A DNA stretch of 64,000 nucleotides from Aralia elata (Eukaryota; Streptophyta; Magnoliopsida; Apiales; Araliaceae). Shown here in pieces: positions 47,797 to 60,939 of this stretch. The notes beneath the pieces are model-generated. The model was not told where the DNA came from and did no database searches. It saw only the letters and a program-made list of their open reading frames with translations. The stretch covers positions 92,778,720 through 92,842,719 of the forward strand of contig CM068384.1 in NCBI GenBank assembly GCA_034770075.1, written 5' to 3'. Each line of letters opens with the position of its first letter. The stretch's first letter is position 1. Position numbers and translations under genes: made by a program.

Positions 47797-48642
47797 TGTA
47801 AGGCCCCAACTTTTACTAAATAAAACTTAATTTTTTTTATAAATATTATTCTAAAAAACTAAGGTGTTAAGTTGTGATAAACAGGTTAAAGTTAATGGTG
47901 ATATATGCAAATTATAAGATAAAAAGTCTGTCGGGATATATTCGGTGTATCAGGGAATATTTGATAATGTACGACGGCGCCAAAACTACCAATCATTGGT
48001 GAGCCCCACAATGAAATAATTGTCGGATACAGAAAACGATAGAAATAAATTTTTTAATAAAAATTATCGGTGGAACTATCACCTTTAACTGTTAAAACAG
48101 CCGGTGATAAAGCAACAGTAGCACACGGTACTTTACAGTAACACGCGGTACTCTATAGTAGCACACGACATTCCACAGTATCACACGGTAATGTATAGTA
48201 TTTCATATTATTGAACCAATAATTGTCATTGTATCAATGGTAGTAATGAAAAGTTACGTAATTACAAGTCACGAGTATTAAGTAGTTAGACAGAGTAATT
48301 ATTTGAAGAACAATAATATTTGTGATATTAATACATTAAGTCAATAATGCAGAAGATGGATAATATAATAATAATTGATGAATAGATTAAAAGATAATTT
48401 TGAAAAAAAGTGTGAATAATTGATAAATAATATATTGAAAAAGTGTGAATAATTGATGAATGAAATAGATTAAAGATAATATTGAAAAAGTGTGAATAAT
48501 TGATGAATAGTATATTAAAAAGGTCTGTATAATTGACGAATGGTTATAGAATTAACATAATATTAAAAAAGGTGTGAATAATTGATAAATGGTATAGATT
48601 AAAGATAATCTTGAAAAAATGTGAACAATTGATTAATATTAT
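47797..48642 (+). repeat. Older gypsy LTR, left part, copy 2
   Basis: Equivalent of 20285-21123, starting TGTAAGGCCCC, with a few single-base differences. Confidence 0.75.
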
Positions 48643-49294
48643 TGTGGGCCCAAGGGGATATTAGGGTTCACATGACCTAATTGAATTAAAATTAAATGTA
48701 CAAATTAGGGTTCATGTGACCTAATTAAATGTACGGATTGGACAAAAATAAATGTGCTAGACCCGGGGAAGTCTCCACGTGTTCCAATGCAGAACTCGTA
48801 GATGCGACCCATTTTGGGAATTGATTGAGGGATTGGATTGGTGGCTAGAAGAACAAGGCAATTTGGGCATTACTTTAATGATTAAAGGACATTTCTGGAA
48901 TTTTCCCTATAAAACATGACTAAAGAGTATTTCTGGAATTTTTCCTATAAAACATGTGCCTGGCATGTGACTATTTCCTGGGCAAGCTCTATAAATAGTC
49001 CCTCTATTTTAAGAAAAGGGGATCGCTCTCAAGACATTACACTTAGACTCTTGGAAGCTCATTACACTTGGAACTCTCTCCTAACTCGAAGACTCAAGAA
49101 GGCTCTTGGAATCTCTGCTACCCTAACCCGGTTTTCGGATTCTAGGAGTTCTGCCACGTGTCATTGGAGTAATTTCCCACCTGTTCTTTTCCCCTCTTCA
49201 ATCAATCAATCAATTTCGTGCTCTTCATGGATTTCTCTCCTCTCCAGCCAATACAAAACCCTAACCCTAGCAAGATATAATTTCTTTACCCACA
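48643..49294 (+). repeat. 5' LTR of Tat-like element, copy 2
   Basis: Equivalent of 21124-21804 but shorter, lacking one of the tandem TTAGGGTT-containing segments near its start. It keeps an intact TATAAATA at 48990-48997 where copy 1 has TTTAAATA. Confidence 0.8.
48990..48997 (+). promoter_or_regulatory. TATA box of Tat-like LTR, copy 2
   Basis: TATAAATA, then AGTCCCTC. It is the intact form of the box that reads TTTAAATA in copy 1. Confidence 0.55.
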
Positions 49295-49300
49295 TTTATT

Positions 49301-49318
49301 TGGCGACTCTGCTGGGGA
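49301..49318 (+). other. Primer binding site, copy 2
   Basis: TGGCGACTCTGCTGGGGA, identical to 21811-21828. Confidence 0.6.
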
Positions 49319-52300
49319 GGTGTTCGTGAAGGGTATGCCCACAACTCGAAGTGGGAGAATTACAAGAAGAGTCACAACAAAAAAATGGGCCTTTAGCAAC
49401 GATTTTTTTTCCGGGCAACGACTTTATAAGTCGTTGCTAAAAGTATATGTTTACCAACGAAATTTGTCCTTCGTTGCAGATTGTGCCAAGCTTTTACTTT
49501 TTGCAATGAAATTCATAAGTCGTTGCAAAATTTCGTTGCTAACATCATTGGCGGGGAAAAAAAATTTCGTTAGGAATTCGTTGCAAAATTTTCGACCACT
49601 TGATTTCCCGTCATCGTGGGCAACTGAAGTTGTTTTTGTTGCTAAAAATAGGGCTTTAGCAACGATTTTTCAAGCAACGACTTTATAAGTCGTTGCTAAA
49701 AGTGTATGTTTAGCAACGAAACTTGTCCTTCGTTGTAGATTGTGTCAGGCTTTCACTTTTTGCAACGAAATTCATAAGCCGTTGCAAAATTTGGAACCAA
49801 AATTCGTTAGAAATTCGTTGCAAAATTTCTAACCACTTGATTTCTCCTCATCGTGGGCAACGAAAGTTTGTTTGTTGCTATATTTCGTTGCCTAATATGG
49901 ACCACATTTATTGGCAACAATTTTTATTTTCGTTGCATACTTTATACAACTTTTTGCAATGACTATTAAAATGTTGCCTTAAATTAAGATAATCTCAATA
50001 ACCATGTTTTTGTAAGACCATATTTGGTATTCGGAGAATTGTCAAAAAAAAATATTCGTATTTAGTATTTAAAAATTATGTCCAAATGCGGAAAATATTC
50101 GTTTCTATTTTTTATTCGAATAAAAAAATTATTCAAATATCCGAATTCGAATGTCAAACACCTAATAAACAATTTATTCAATTTATTTTATAAAAAGTAA
50201 AAATAAAAAAATATTGACCAATTACTAACAAATCACAACTTTTTGTTCTCTCTTTCTGATTTGCGTCATGTCATTTATGGTTCAAAAATTGGTGGTGGAT
50301 CTTGTTTTGCAGTGAGATGTGATGTCTCAATTGAATAGAGATAAACTTAAAACTTGTTTTGGTGGATCTTGTTTTGCAGTGAGACCAATTACTAACAAAT
50401 CACAACTTTTTGTACTTTAGGTAGTTTCCCTCTCTAATGTTAATACTGATAGCTGGTTTGATTAAGGAAGAATTTAGAGAAGAAAGGGGAAGAGATTAGA
50501 GAATTCATAAGATTGGAGAGGAAGAAAGGGACGAAGAAGATAGAAAGTAGAAATAAAATTTGAATTTTGGAGGAGGAATTCAATTAAATTTAAGATGCCA
50601 TTTTGAGAGGATTTCTTGTTCACCTCACGCGTTGTAATTTTCTTTTTTAATTAATAAAATATTATTTTTTTATTAAAAAAATAAAATGATCTTATATTAA
50701 CTGTAGGATCATGACAATTTACAATATAATCACGAGTTTGTGACTTACTCATCAGTAGAAAATTAAAAAAAAAAAGGTTATTATTTTCACTTTTCATATG
50801 CCAGAGCTGTTAATCAGCTGGTGATGTCTTCAGTCCTTATATGGTGTGCTTAGCATTTCTAAGATGCTAGTGTGGATATGAAAATGCCTATTTGAATACT
50901 TATTTAGTTTGCAGCCCAACTTCTGAATACTTGGGCCAAGAATTGTCCAAATTAGAGATTAAAGCAGGCTGCAGGCCTACTTAGTCTAAGGGCTGATCAC
51001 TTGTTTTAATTAGAGAATCAAGCAGACTACAGACAGGCCTTAGTCCAAAAGATCTCACGAAGTTATACCATATTACCTAATCCTTGGATAAGTTTATGAT
51101 ATCCCCCCCCCCTCCATAAAACTATAAAGTTTACAGTTTTCGTGAGTTACATCATTTAATTAGTATAAGATATTTGACCATTACTCCGAATATAAAAATT
51201 CATTATTTTAATTTGAGGAATGCAATGATAATTTTCTAATACTTTTCTAGAACCATTAGATTAAAATTAAGCAACGAGTCCTAATTAATATAAATTACTT
51301 GATTTTGACAATCATATTTTTAAAGACAGTTTAAAAAAAAATCCAAAGACTGAAACCGATGCAGTATGTCAACAAGTAACAACCTAATTGTTTGGGAAAG
51401 GTGACAATTATTTCTCAATTATCCGATCCTAAAAGATTAATGTTGAACTGGTTCAAGTGATTGAACACTTGTATTGTATTATACTAGCTTGTAGACCATA
51501 AAAATAAATTTTGTTGACTCATAAATTTTTATTGCTGACGTGGAGGACAGAAAAATATCCTTAAAGAAAATGTTGCTCACAAGTATCAAACTCCAAACCT
51601 CTCCAAACTAAAAACCTTATATTCCAACAAAAGCCACTAGATAAACTACCTATTATGCTAAAATTTATGTAACACTAATATTTAAACCACCTAACATCGT
51701 TTCTATGCATGTGAAGATGAGATAATACACTTTTTGGTCACTGTACTAGGAATTGTAATAATAATAATAAATTTTAAATAATTAAAATAATAATATAATA
51801 ATAATTAAAATAATAATAATAATTAAAATTTTAAATAATAATAAAATAATAATAATAATAATTATTATTATGGTACTAATCCTGCAAAGCCCGTCAGTAT
51901 TAAGACTTGAACAAAATAAAAAAGATGATATATTGAGATATAAATTTCAACATAGATTTGGCAGTCATGAAATAAGTCATGCTGTTGCATGCCTGCATTT
52001 ACCAATGTTAGAAACTAAAAAGTGTTCACAAGACAAAAGTGTTTACCAATGCGATAATTAAAATTTTAAATAATAATAAAATAATAATAATAATAATAAT
52101 AATAATAATTTTATTATTTTAATTATTTTAATTATTATTATTTAATTATTATTATTATTTAATTATTATTATTATTATTTTAATTATTACAGGTATTATT
52201 ATTATTATAATTATTAGTATTATTGAACTCTGGCAAATCTTTCTATTATAAATATTTGTTATTCGCTAATCTACTCATCTTTGTAATTATATTGTTATTT

Positions 52301-53975
52301 TTGTAATTTAAATAAATTTATATCAATTTTAATTTTGCAAATTGACTTCATAAGTCGACATATCTTTAATTTTAGAATACAAATAGTATATAATATTTAT
52401 TTAGTAACAAAAAATGATATTTTTATATTTTATATTTTCATAAGACTTCTTCGACCTGTGTAAATATTAATCCCTTAAAACAAATGAGTTAAAATTTGAT
52501 ACGCTTATCTAGACATAATTATTTATTATATTTGAAAGTTTAATAATTAAATAAATTATCATCTTAATTCAACACGGTTCATAATTAATATAGTAGAGAA
52601 AGTGTTTCTAATATGTAGTGTATGCAAATTAATGAGAGAACTTAGCTTTGTTATGAGATATGTAATCTCCATTTATAATGATCAGTACTCTTGACACCCA
52701 CTATATATGTGGGTGCAACAACAAAAATATTATAAACCAATTTTAGAAAGAAAATGTGAAAATTGTGAAAAAAATTAAGAGATAAAAGTAGGATACATCT
52801 TTTTATTATATGCAATTATCTAGCTTTTTTGAAAAAATAGTTGCTCCCCCTCCTCTCCCTTTATAATATATACTAGATAGATTTTGTTTTTTTTGATAAT
52901 GTGGGTTTCCCAACCCGCGGGTCGGACTAATCCCCCACCCCGGACCAGGCTTTGCATACTAGATAGATTACCCGATAGTGAAATATCGAAAATACTTTTC
53001 CTTCAGGAAAATTTCTAATAAAACTTATATTAATTATTATTAATTATTGAAGTATAATGGAAAGGAGAAGAGCCAGAAAAATAATTTTTAAAAAATGGAA
53101 ATGGGAAGTAAACGCTTATACAAGTGGATTGGGCCTTAATTCTCTAATATATTAATTATATACACTATATATATATATATATATGTATATATCCAATTGA
53201 ATGCATGGTACAAGTCTATGGTACAACAAATGTACATTTTGTAGCTAATAATTAAATATAATGGCAAAGATGAGTACATTAGCGAAATGAAATATTTAAG
53301 TGGCTGAATATAAAGCCGTTGTAGAATGGGACCCACTCACATTAATTCATTTTAAGAGCTCATATCTTTGTATTAAGAGATAATCTGAATAGTTTAGACT
53401 CATATTTGTATCTTAACTATTCAAATAACCTCTTAATACAAAGATATATGTGGGCCGTTAAATGCGAACTGTTAATATGTATTAAGATGCAATCAAATAC
53501 CACCTAAATGAATCGTAAAACTTGGTGTAACTAATTATAAGAATTTTGTTATGCATTGTGAATTTTTTTTTTGTAAAATTTTAATTGCAAAAAAATTAAT
53601 ATAGTATTAAAATTATAATTATAGAAAAATTAATGCATAAAATTGAACAAAATTATAAAAATAATCATATTACATATTTACATTTATTTATTGTCCACAA
53701 AAAAATAAATGCATAAAATGACAAGAAATGTCATTTCCCTTTATAATAATAACACGTTGGATTGGATAAATTACCAATAGACGGCAACCAAAAATATGAT
53801 GCTGACATTGAAACTGGCAAAACCAGTTTATTCAACCCAAATCAGTGGCATTCAAGGTTAATAATAAACAAATGAAGGGCAGATATAACTCAAAGTTTCC
53901 TTATTCAGCCACTTAAATATTTCATTTTACTTATCCTGTCTCTGAACTAGACCAACTCTGTTATTTAATTAAATT

Positions 53976-55819
53976 ATGGCAAAGATGAGTTCCATCTAGA
54001 TCTGCACCAAACAAACCCTTCCATCTAGATCTAGATCTAGATCTGCACCATCTCCACCCAAGTTCTCTACTGTCAAGAACAACCTCACTCGTGTTGTCAA
54101 GAGCTATGCCGATTCCGTTGTCTATCAAGCCGGTCAAGCTGTGGCTGAGGGCGCCAAACTTCTTCAAGATCGCATTGTAAGCTTAGTTTTTAATTTTCTG
54201 TGTTTGGTTCATTTCAATTTAATATTTACTACTATGCGCTATGAATATTGAGCACTTTTTTGGTGATTCATATGGTATTAGACAATGATTTAATATTTTA
54301 TTTTTGTAATTTTTTGGGTATAAGTTGGGATATGGATATTTGGGATATTTATGCATGTTCTATTGTAGGTAACAAATTCGGATATATAAATGCGAATACG
54401 AATATTTCATTTTGATATCCGTTATGTATCGGGATATGAAAATATAAGTTCACAGCCCTATGATGTTTTTGGTGGAAATTAAAACTGATAATAAGCTTAA
54501 ACTGCTGCCTTACGGCTGACTTAGGCTCCTCTAGAATCAATAAACAAAGCTACATTTAGTTGAAGTAGGTAGTTTTGAAATCATATTTATTGAAAAGGTA
54601 GTTGTGAAATCATCAAGCAGGTTGTTGCTATTAGGATTTAATATTAATTGAACTTTCATTTGTTTGCGGTTGTCAATATATTTGATGTAATTGTAAACAA
54701 ATAGGTATTATAGGTTACAAATATACCTTTTTTACTAAAGCAATTACTCCATGACTAGCAAATAAAGTTGAAAGTTTAAATAATTGACAATTAAATCATC
54801 TTATTTTGTTAAGTCTCATGCGGAAGGGGGGCTTTGGTGTTACATGTCATACCAATTGAAGGCTTGGCTTTCAAAAATTGAATAGAATTCGATGCATTTA
54901 TATACTACATTACGTCCAATAAAGAGTGCTTATTTTTTTTTGAGAAGTCTCCTTTTTGAGAATTCTAAAAATCTAAATCCCTTTTGAAAAGTTAAGTTAC
55001 AAAAATAATGTGATGTTATAAATTTTCAATCCAATTTATGCTCCTTGAACAAGTTTATTTGGTAGTTTGAATTAATGAATGGTAAATGATAATTTAAAAG
55101 TCTAAACTTTCCTTAAAGAATTCGGTATTGAATGGAGTTTTTTATTATTTGGTACTATAATTATGTTATTATTTTTTGACAAGTAATCAAGTATATAAGT
55201 ATATAAGAAGGGAATCAAAAGAGAATGTCACCCCAGCTACTATAGTTTTATGATATAACGTTATTCCCATGATTTGGATCTCTTGTCTGGTATGTGTCCT
55301 CTCATTATTAATTATCGTAAGTCACTTTTTATTATTTCTTTCTTTCTGTGATGTCCCAAATGGTATCACCTTTAGAGCTTTATATTGTAATGTTAATCTG
55401 AATGAATTAATCTTCCTTATTTTTACATTGAAGTTGATGAAACACCACAGGTATAATACTGCTACCTCATTTTGGGAAATCTAGAATTTTTCTGGAAAAA
55501 CAATTGACATATCTAATTACTTTAGGAGGGAGAATTTGATTCATCCAAGTTTACAAAATTTATTTTACATGTATATATATGTACATATATATTCAGGGTG
55601 CCCGAAGTTTCAAAAGCTTTAGGCAGACAATTAAAAGATTAGAAGAAGCTTCTGTTTCTTGTCGAGGCCCAGAAAGCATTCAGCTGATGGGAAGGTGGTT
55701 GATTGCGCGTAAAAGAAACTGAGAAATTATTTGGTGGTCCTATGGAAGATAAGGAAAAGAGTCTCGACAAGCATCATTCTTCTGAAGAACTAAAGGATAA
55801 TATGAAAAAACCCTCCATT
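53976..55819 (+). pseudogene. Captured unidentified two-exon fragment, copy 2
   Basis: Exon 1 at 53976-54176 and exon 2 at 55597-55819 match 26471-28312, including the early TAG. Exon 1 reads AGQAVAEG where copy 1 reads AGQVVAEG. Exon 2 has one extra A (CGCGTAAAAGAAAC, about 55711) that shifts the frame, so copy 1 preserves exon 2 better. Confidence 0.65.
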
Positions 55820-56253
55820 GTGAGTATCTTGTTATCTAAATTACACTTTCAATTCCCGATATGACATCACTTATGTGTTCCTGTATTACTTTAGCTTAGG
55901 TCTCACTTCAGTTTGTTAGAGTAACATGCTAATGGTCATATATATGCGTATATTTGTACGTATGATTCTTTTGTTAATGTACTCGGTCTACCATCCAATA
56001 ACTAAATTCAATAGCTTTATAATCTCTTTTAGATTTAGCAGATACAGTGCTTTTAGAAACATACTTTTTTCTATGGTAAATAGTTCACAATTTAATCATG
56101 TAATGCATCTATATTTTTAATCATGTTTAATCATGTTAGTTATAAATCATAACTACAAAATGTAACCACAAATAGTGTCTCAAAAAGTAGCCATGAATGT
56201 ATGTGACTGCAAAATAAGGAATGTTAAATTGAAATTAGATAAAAGGAATGTTA

Positions 56254-56493
56254 ATGCCCTTGACTCATCGTGGTGTCGCGAATAGTGTTAGATTTTTGAC
56301 AGGCCACTCGCGGAAAGGGGGAACTGATCCTCTATTTGTGGCAGAGAATGCAGCTGACCCGGATTCAACCCTGGTTATTTATATGGGCTTATCTTCTCTC
56401 CCTTCTCTTGTCCAGAAATTGATACAACATGGTCTTCCACCTGATACGCCAGCTGCTGCAGTTGAACGTGGGACGACACCTCAACAACGAATA
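56254..56493 (+). pseudogene. Captured UPM1-like exon, copy 2 (frame intact)
   Basis: Exactly 80 codons, reading MPLTHRGVANSVRFLTGHSR, then KGGTDPLFVAENAADPDSTL and onward to TPQQRI before a GTAAGT donor. The THRGVANSVRFLTGHSRKGG stretch is diagnostic of plant uroporphyrinogen-III methyltransferase. Upstream sequence shows no acceptor, so the exon's 5' end was truncated at capture. Confidence 0.82.
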
Positions 56494-58077
56494 GTAAGTG
56501 AAATTAATCCTCACCCTAAAGTTCTGGTTTGTTTTTATCATCCAATGTCATGAAATATGATTGCTCATCAGAAACCATCTAATTTTTTGCATTTGGAGAA
56601 CTGATGACTTGCAATTAAGTCTGAAAATTATTTTCATGAGCTTGCACTTTGTTAAAGAAGGTTCTTTGAACATCCCCTGGCAACTTAGTACCAAAAAAAA
56701 CAAAAGGAAGGGAAAAGGAGAAAACATTTATGTGCTTTGCTAACCACCCCAGTATAATGGTGTTTAGCATTGTTTCTTAAGATAAATATACAGAAATATA
56801 GTAAAATAATTCCTTAGTACATCATCTTAGATGAGGATATAATAATTTGTTAAAACAATAATAATGTTCCAAAAAAGGCTTAAACACTGGTTATTTCACA
56901 GTTTATCTTCCTTTAGGTGTTTTACCAAAATATCCCTGTAGTTGAAATAGGTAATAATTGGGATTTCTATGTAATTTTATTTTGCGGAACAATGCTAGTA
57001 ACGCCTACGTGGCTATGTCAGCGATGGTTCTTGGGAAGGGTAGCATCGTGTCCTAAGATGAATTTACACAAAACGCCCATATGTGCTTATCGCATCATCT
57101 TAGACTAGGATAAACAGTAATTGACAGAAAATCATAATAATGTTGGTGTAAAACATACATTTGTTTGTTTCAGCTTTATCTTTATTGATTTTTTTGTTTT
57201 ACTAAAATATTCTTTAAATTTAAAACATTAATTGGAGCTTTTCTTGGGGGAACCATGATAACTATCCCTACACACGCACACCATCTGGAAATAAATTGTC
57301 ACTATAGTATCTGTATTAAATATATCTTGTAGAATGAGAATATGCAGGCTACGGTTATAACTTTCCTAAATAATAGTGACAACACTAAGAATCATATCTG
57401 GTATTGGTTTGTTTCTAGATCTTGTCCTGAAAGTCTATTATTTATTAATTTCTAATTAGGTTAATAGACCTGTTCATGGATTATAAATAATATAATAGCA
57501 ATCAATACGAATTCATGTGTAATTAAATCTATGATGTCTGTGATTATAGCTAGCATCTTTGGGGCATACACTGTATTGAAATTTGTCGTCTCAAGAAAAG
57601 TTTTTCAACATTGACTAATAGCCTCAACGTTTCCATAATTGTTGTCCTTTCTATATAGAAATCTAAACATTGTTATTTAAGATTGTGTGATGGTATTTAA
57701 GATTGTGTAATGCTTGTGGTTGTTGAATGTGACTGAATTCTGACTTGAGGTCAACATATAATAATAATCTACAAGTCTTGTAACAGAAAATATGTTTACC
57801 ACTATGCTTACTAAAATTAATTCATGAAATGGCCGATTAAGATTCTAATTTTTTCTTGTAACAAAGCAATCATATAGTCGCACTGAAGGTTCTTTTTCTA
57901 ATTGGATTTGTAGCAAAAGATATTGTGATTGCCTATTTGTCTTTTTCTGCTTATGAGCAATACAGTGTATATTAGTACCACGTAGCAACTCTATTGTCTT
58001 TGATTTTGGCATTAAGTGCCTCTGGTGACCTATTTGCTTCATTTTTCTGACTTGCTATTATTTTTAAATATGTGCAG

Positions 58078-58173
58078 GAAGACTGCTTCTACGACCTGCC
58101 TTACAATACCGGGTATCAAATTTTCGTGCTACGTTTACGGAAGACAAGGGACGAAATTATGAAGTGTGCTCTC
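58078..58173 (+). pseudogene. Possible third captured exon, copy 2
   Basis: Identical context to 30585: TATGTGCAG acceptor and the frame RPALQYRVSNFRATFTEDKG. Unidentified. Confidence 0.3.
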
Positions 58174-59307
58174 TCTCTCTATATGTAGATATATACTTTG
58201 ATTGAAGAACTGTGGTAGCTTTAGATGGTTAATTGTAAAGCTAATGAATGATTATATAGTGGATGATTTTATTAAGTTAATAATATTTTAGTTTTTTGTA
58301 TTTTTGCCATTATTTGCAATGGGGACATTGAGCCAGCCAGGTACACAAAATAGAATGTCAAATTTTGATTTGGCAACAATATAATTCGTTACCAAAGCAT
58401 TGAACAAGTATTAATATAGCAACAATTTTTTATACATTTAGCAACAAATTTTCGTTGCTAAAGGCATTAAAACTATAATATTTGGCAACAAAAAATTAAC
58501 CTAATAACAACGGAGATGATATTGTTGCTAATACTAAAATAAAAGGCAACATTTTTTATCGTTGCAAATCATATCAACTTTCGTTGCACATATAAAGAAA
58601 CGGCAACATATAATGTCGTTGCTAATCGACGCCTTTTGTTGCTATTGAAAAATAACAAGCAACAAATATTTTCGTAGCTGATTCAGCATAATGTAATTGC
58701 CAAATAGTATAATCAGCAACGAAAATCGTTGCTAAAAAATTTACATTCCGCAACGAAAGCAAGCTTAGGCAACAATTTTCATAATTTACCGCAACGAAAC
58801 ATGTCGTTGCAAAATGGTGTCAAGTGCAACGAAAATGTATGGTCGTTGCAAAAATAAAAAGTTCATTTCGTTGTCAATTAGCAGGCTTTTGCAACGAAAA
58901 GTATTTTTTAACAACGAAAATTTAATTATTCGGCAACAATACATTTCGTTGCTAAAGGATCGAGGCCTCTATACAAAAGCCAACTTTCGTTGCAAAATGT
59001 ATTACTTTTGGCAACGAACAAAATACGTTCGTTGCGTAACAATTAGCAACGCTCATTGCGCAACGACGGACGCAACGACAGTAAAGTCATTGCCAAAACC
59101 CTTTTGCAATGAAATTAGACACCTTTAGCAACGAAAATCGGTTGTTGCTGAAGCCCCATTTTTTTGTAGTGAGTTTCACCGACAACAAGCATCACTTCAC
59201 CAGATCCGATTTCAAGGCAAGTAAATCCAGTGTTCCAAAGCGCGAATCTGAATTTTGATCAACCCATCTTAGAAGACGTTTTGGAAGGAAGTTCAACATC
59301 ACCGCAA

Positions 59308-60939
59308 ATGGCTGATCAACAACAAACTAGTGCTAAACAAACAAACACGGGAAGGCAAGGTGAGGAAGTAACTGGAATGCAGACAACTGCGAATGCTGTG
59401 CAGATGGAGATGCTTAAGGCATTACAGGAGGCACGAGAAGGCCAAGGGATGATGATGACCATGATGCTGGAAATACAGAGGAAGCAGGAATAGATGGGGA
59501 ATTTCCGCCAGCAGTTGATGCAAATCCCCACTTTCAGGGCTATGTTCCCAGGAAGTTCGTAGGGGGAACGAGCAGAAGTGGAGGACAACAGCAATACCAA
59601 AGAGAATCAGACTGTGCCTCCAACAACGGAGAGTCAGCCGATTCCAATCATCAACTTGGAGCCCCAAAACAGTGGTGATGTGCCACAACTCAGATTGAAA
59701 GTAAGTCAACCTCAGCCCTCCATCATCCCGACCACTTTCCCAGTATTTTCCCAAGTGCAGATACCGACCATCCCGAGCCACATCCAACGAACAAGCCAAC
59801 AAGCACCACCGATACAAATTGTGTAGGATGCAAGTGTACACCAGCCAATTTCCCTACCATACACACCACCTATGCATCAATACATCACAGCCCCTCAAAG
59901 AGTCCATACCACGAGTCAGTATGTGACGAAGGATGATATGATCGATGTAATCAATTAACTTCGCAAGCAGACATCCCGACCTTCAGAGTTGGACTTTACT
60001 CCACCCTACCCGGCACATGTACGGAGACAACCTTATCCGGCAGGGTATATTGAGCACCCCCCGTAATTCCCAAAGTATAACGGGGAGAAAGGGAATGCCA
60101 GGGAGCATATTGCCAGGTTCGTGGAGTCGATGTCTCTATGGTTAGGTTATGATGAGGTGAATAACCACAATCTGTTGATGAGGGAATTCAACAAGACCTT
60201 GACGGATAGTGCTTTCAGTTGGTACTATAACTTGGAGAAGGGATCAGTCCATGATTGGGATGATCTGAAATTATAATTTTTTAAGAAATTTTTCTATGTG
60301 CAGAAACAGGTAACTATTGTAGAGCTGATGCGATTCAAGCAGAAGCCGAATGAGGAGCTGTCAGATTATATGGACAGATTCAGGGCCCAAGCACAGAAGT
60401 GTGCCGAGCCAATTGAGGAGAAGAACTTGGTTAGCATATGCAACAATGGTGCTCTAGACTCCTTCAAGCCCCATCTCATTACAAAGGCATGTGATTCATT
60501 TGCGACTCTCTCATCCTTCGTACAAGATTTGGGAGGAATCGAGACAGTGCCCATCAACCATTCGATGGTTACATGGAAGGGTAAGAGAACAACAATTGTG
60601 GCTTTGGCTGACTCTCAGTCAAACCCACAAGGGGGCAAGAGGGAGAAGAACGAGCGAAATTTTGAACAAAGTAAAGGAAAACTTGGGGGCAAATATACCA
60701 GGATGCCAGTTCCAGAGGCTATCACATGCAGTGAGAAGGCATTTAGGGGCCTGTACGACCAATGGGTTGAGCACAGAGTGGTGAAACCTCCAAAGCTTAA
60801 ATTTGTGTTGACGGAAGAGATGAAAAGAAGACCAGATTTTTGTGTATACCACCAGTACGCAGGACATTCCACTATGGACTGTTACAGTCTGCGGAGGATA
60901 TATCATGAGAAGCTGGCAGCCGGAGAAATCGAACTGTGA
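59308..60939 (+). pseudogene. gag of the Tat-like element, copy 2 (best-preserved)
   Basis: A 544-codon frame from ATG 59308 to TGA 60937-60939 has no frameshift but several in-frame stops (for example TAG 59491-59493, a TAG at about 59560, TAA near 60064, TAA near 60273). Most replace CAG or CAA. Domains are an N-terminal Gln-rich part, the Retrotrans_gag core (about 60030-60420), a basic region (GKREKNERNFEQSKGK) and a C-terminal knuckle of C-X2-H-X4-H-X4-C type (CVYHQYAGHSTMDC, 60841-60882), which differs from the CCHC knuckles of the array in region 1. No pol frame follows. Confidence 0.78.

Larger units (their letters stand above)
49373..59171 (+). mobile_element. CACTA transposon, copy 2
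   Basis: Equivalent of 21883-31695, with the same CACAA left end, CACTA right end and AGT duplication (49370-49372 and 59172-59174). It holds left subterminal repeats to about 49962, the inverted-repeat insertion at 53286-53926 and right subterminal repeats at 58371-59143. No transposase is visible. Confidence 0.88.
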
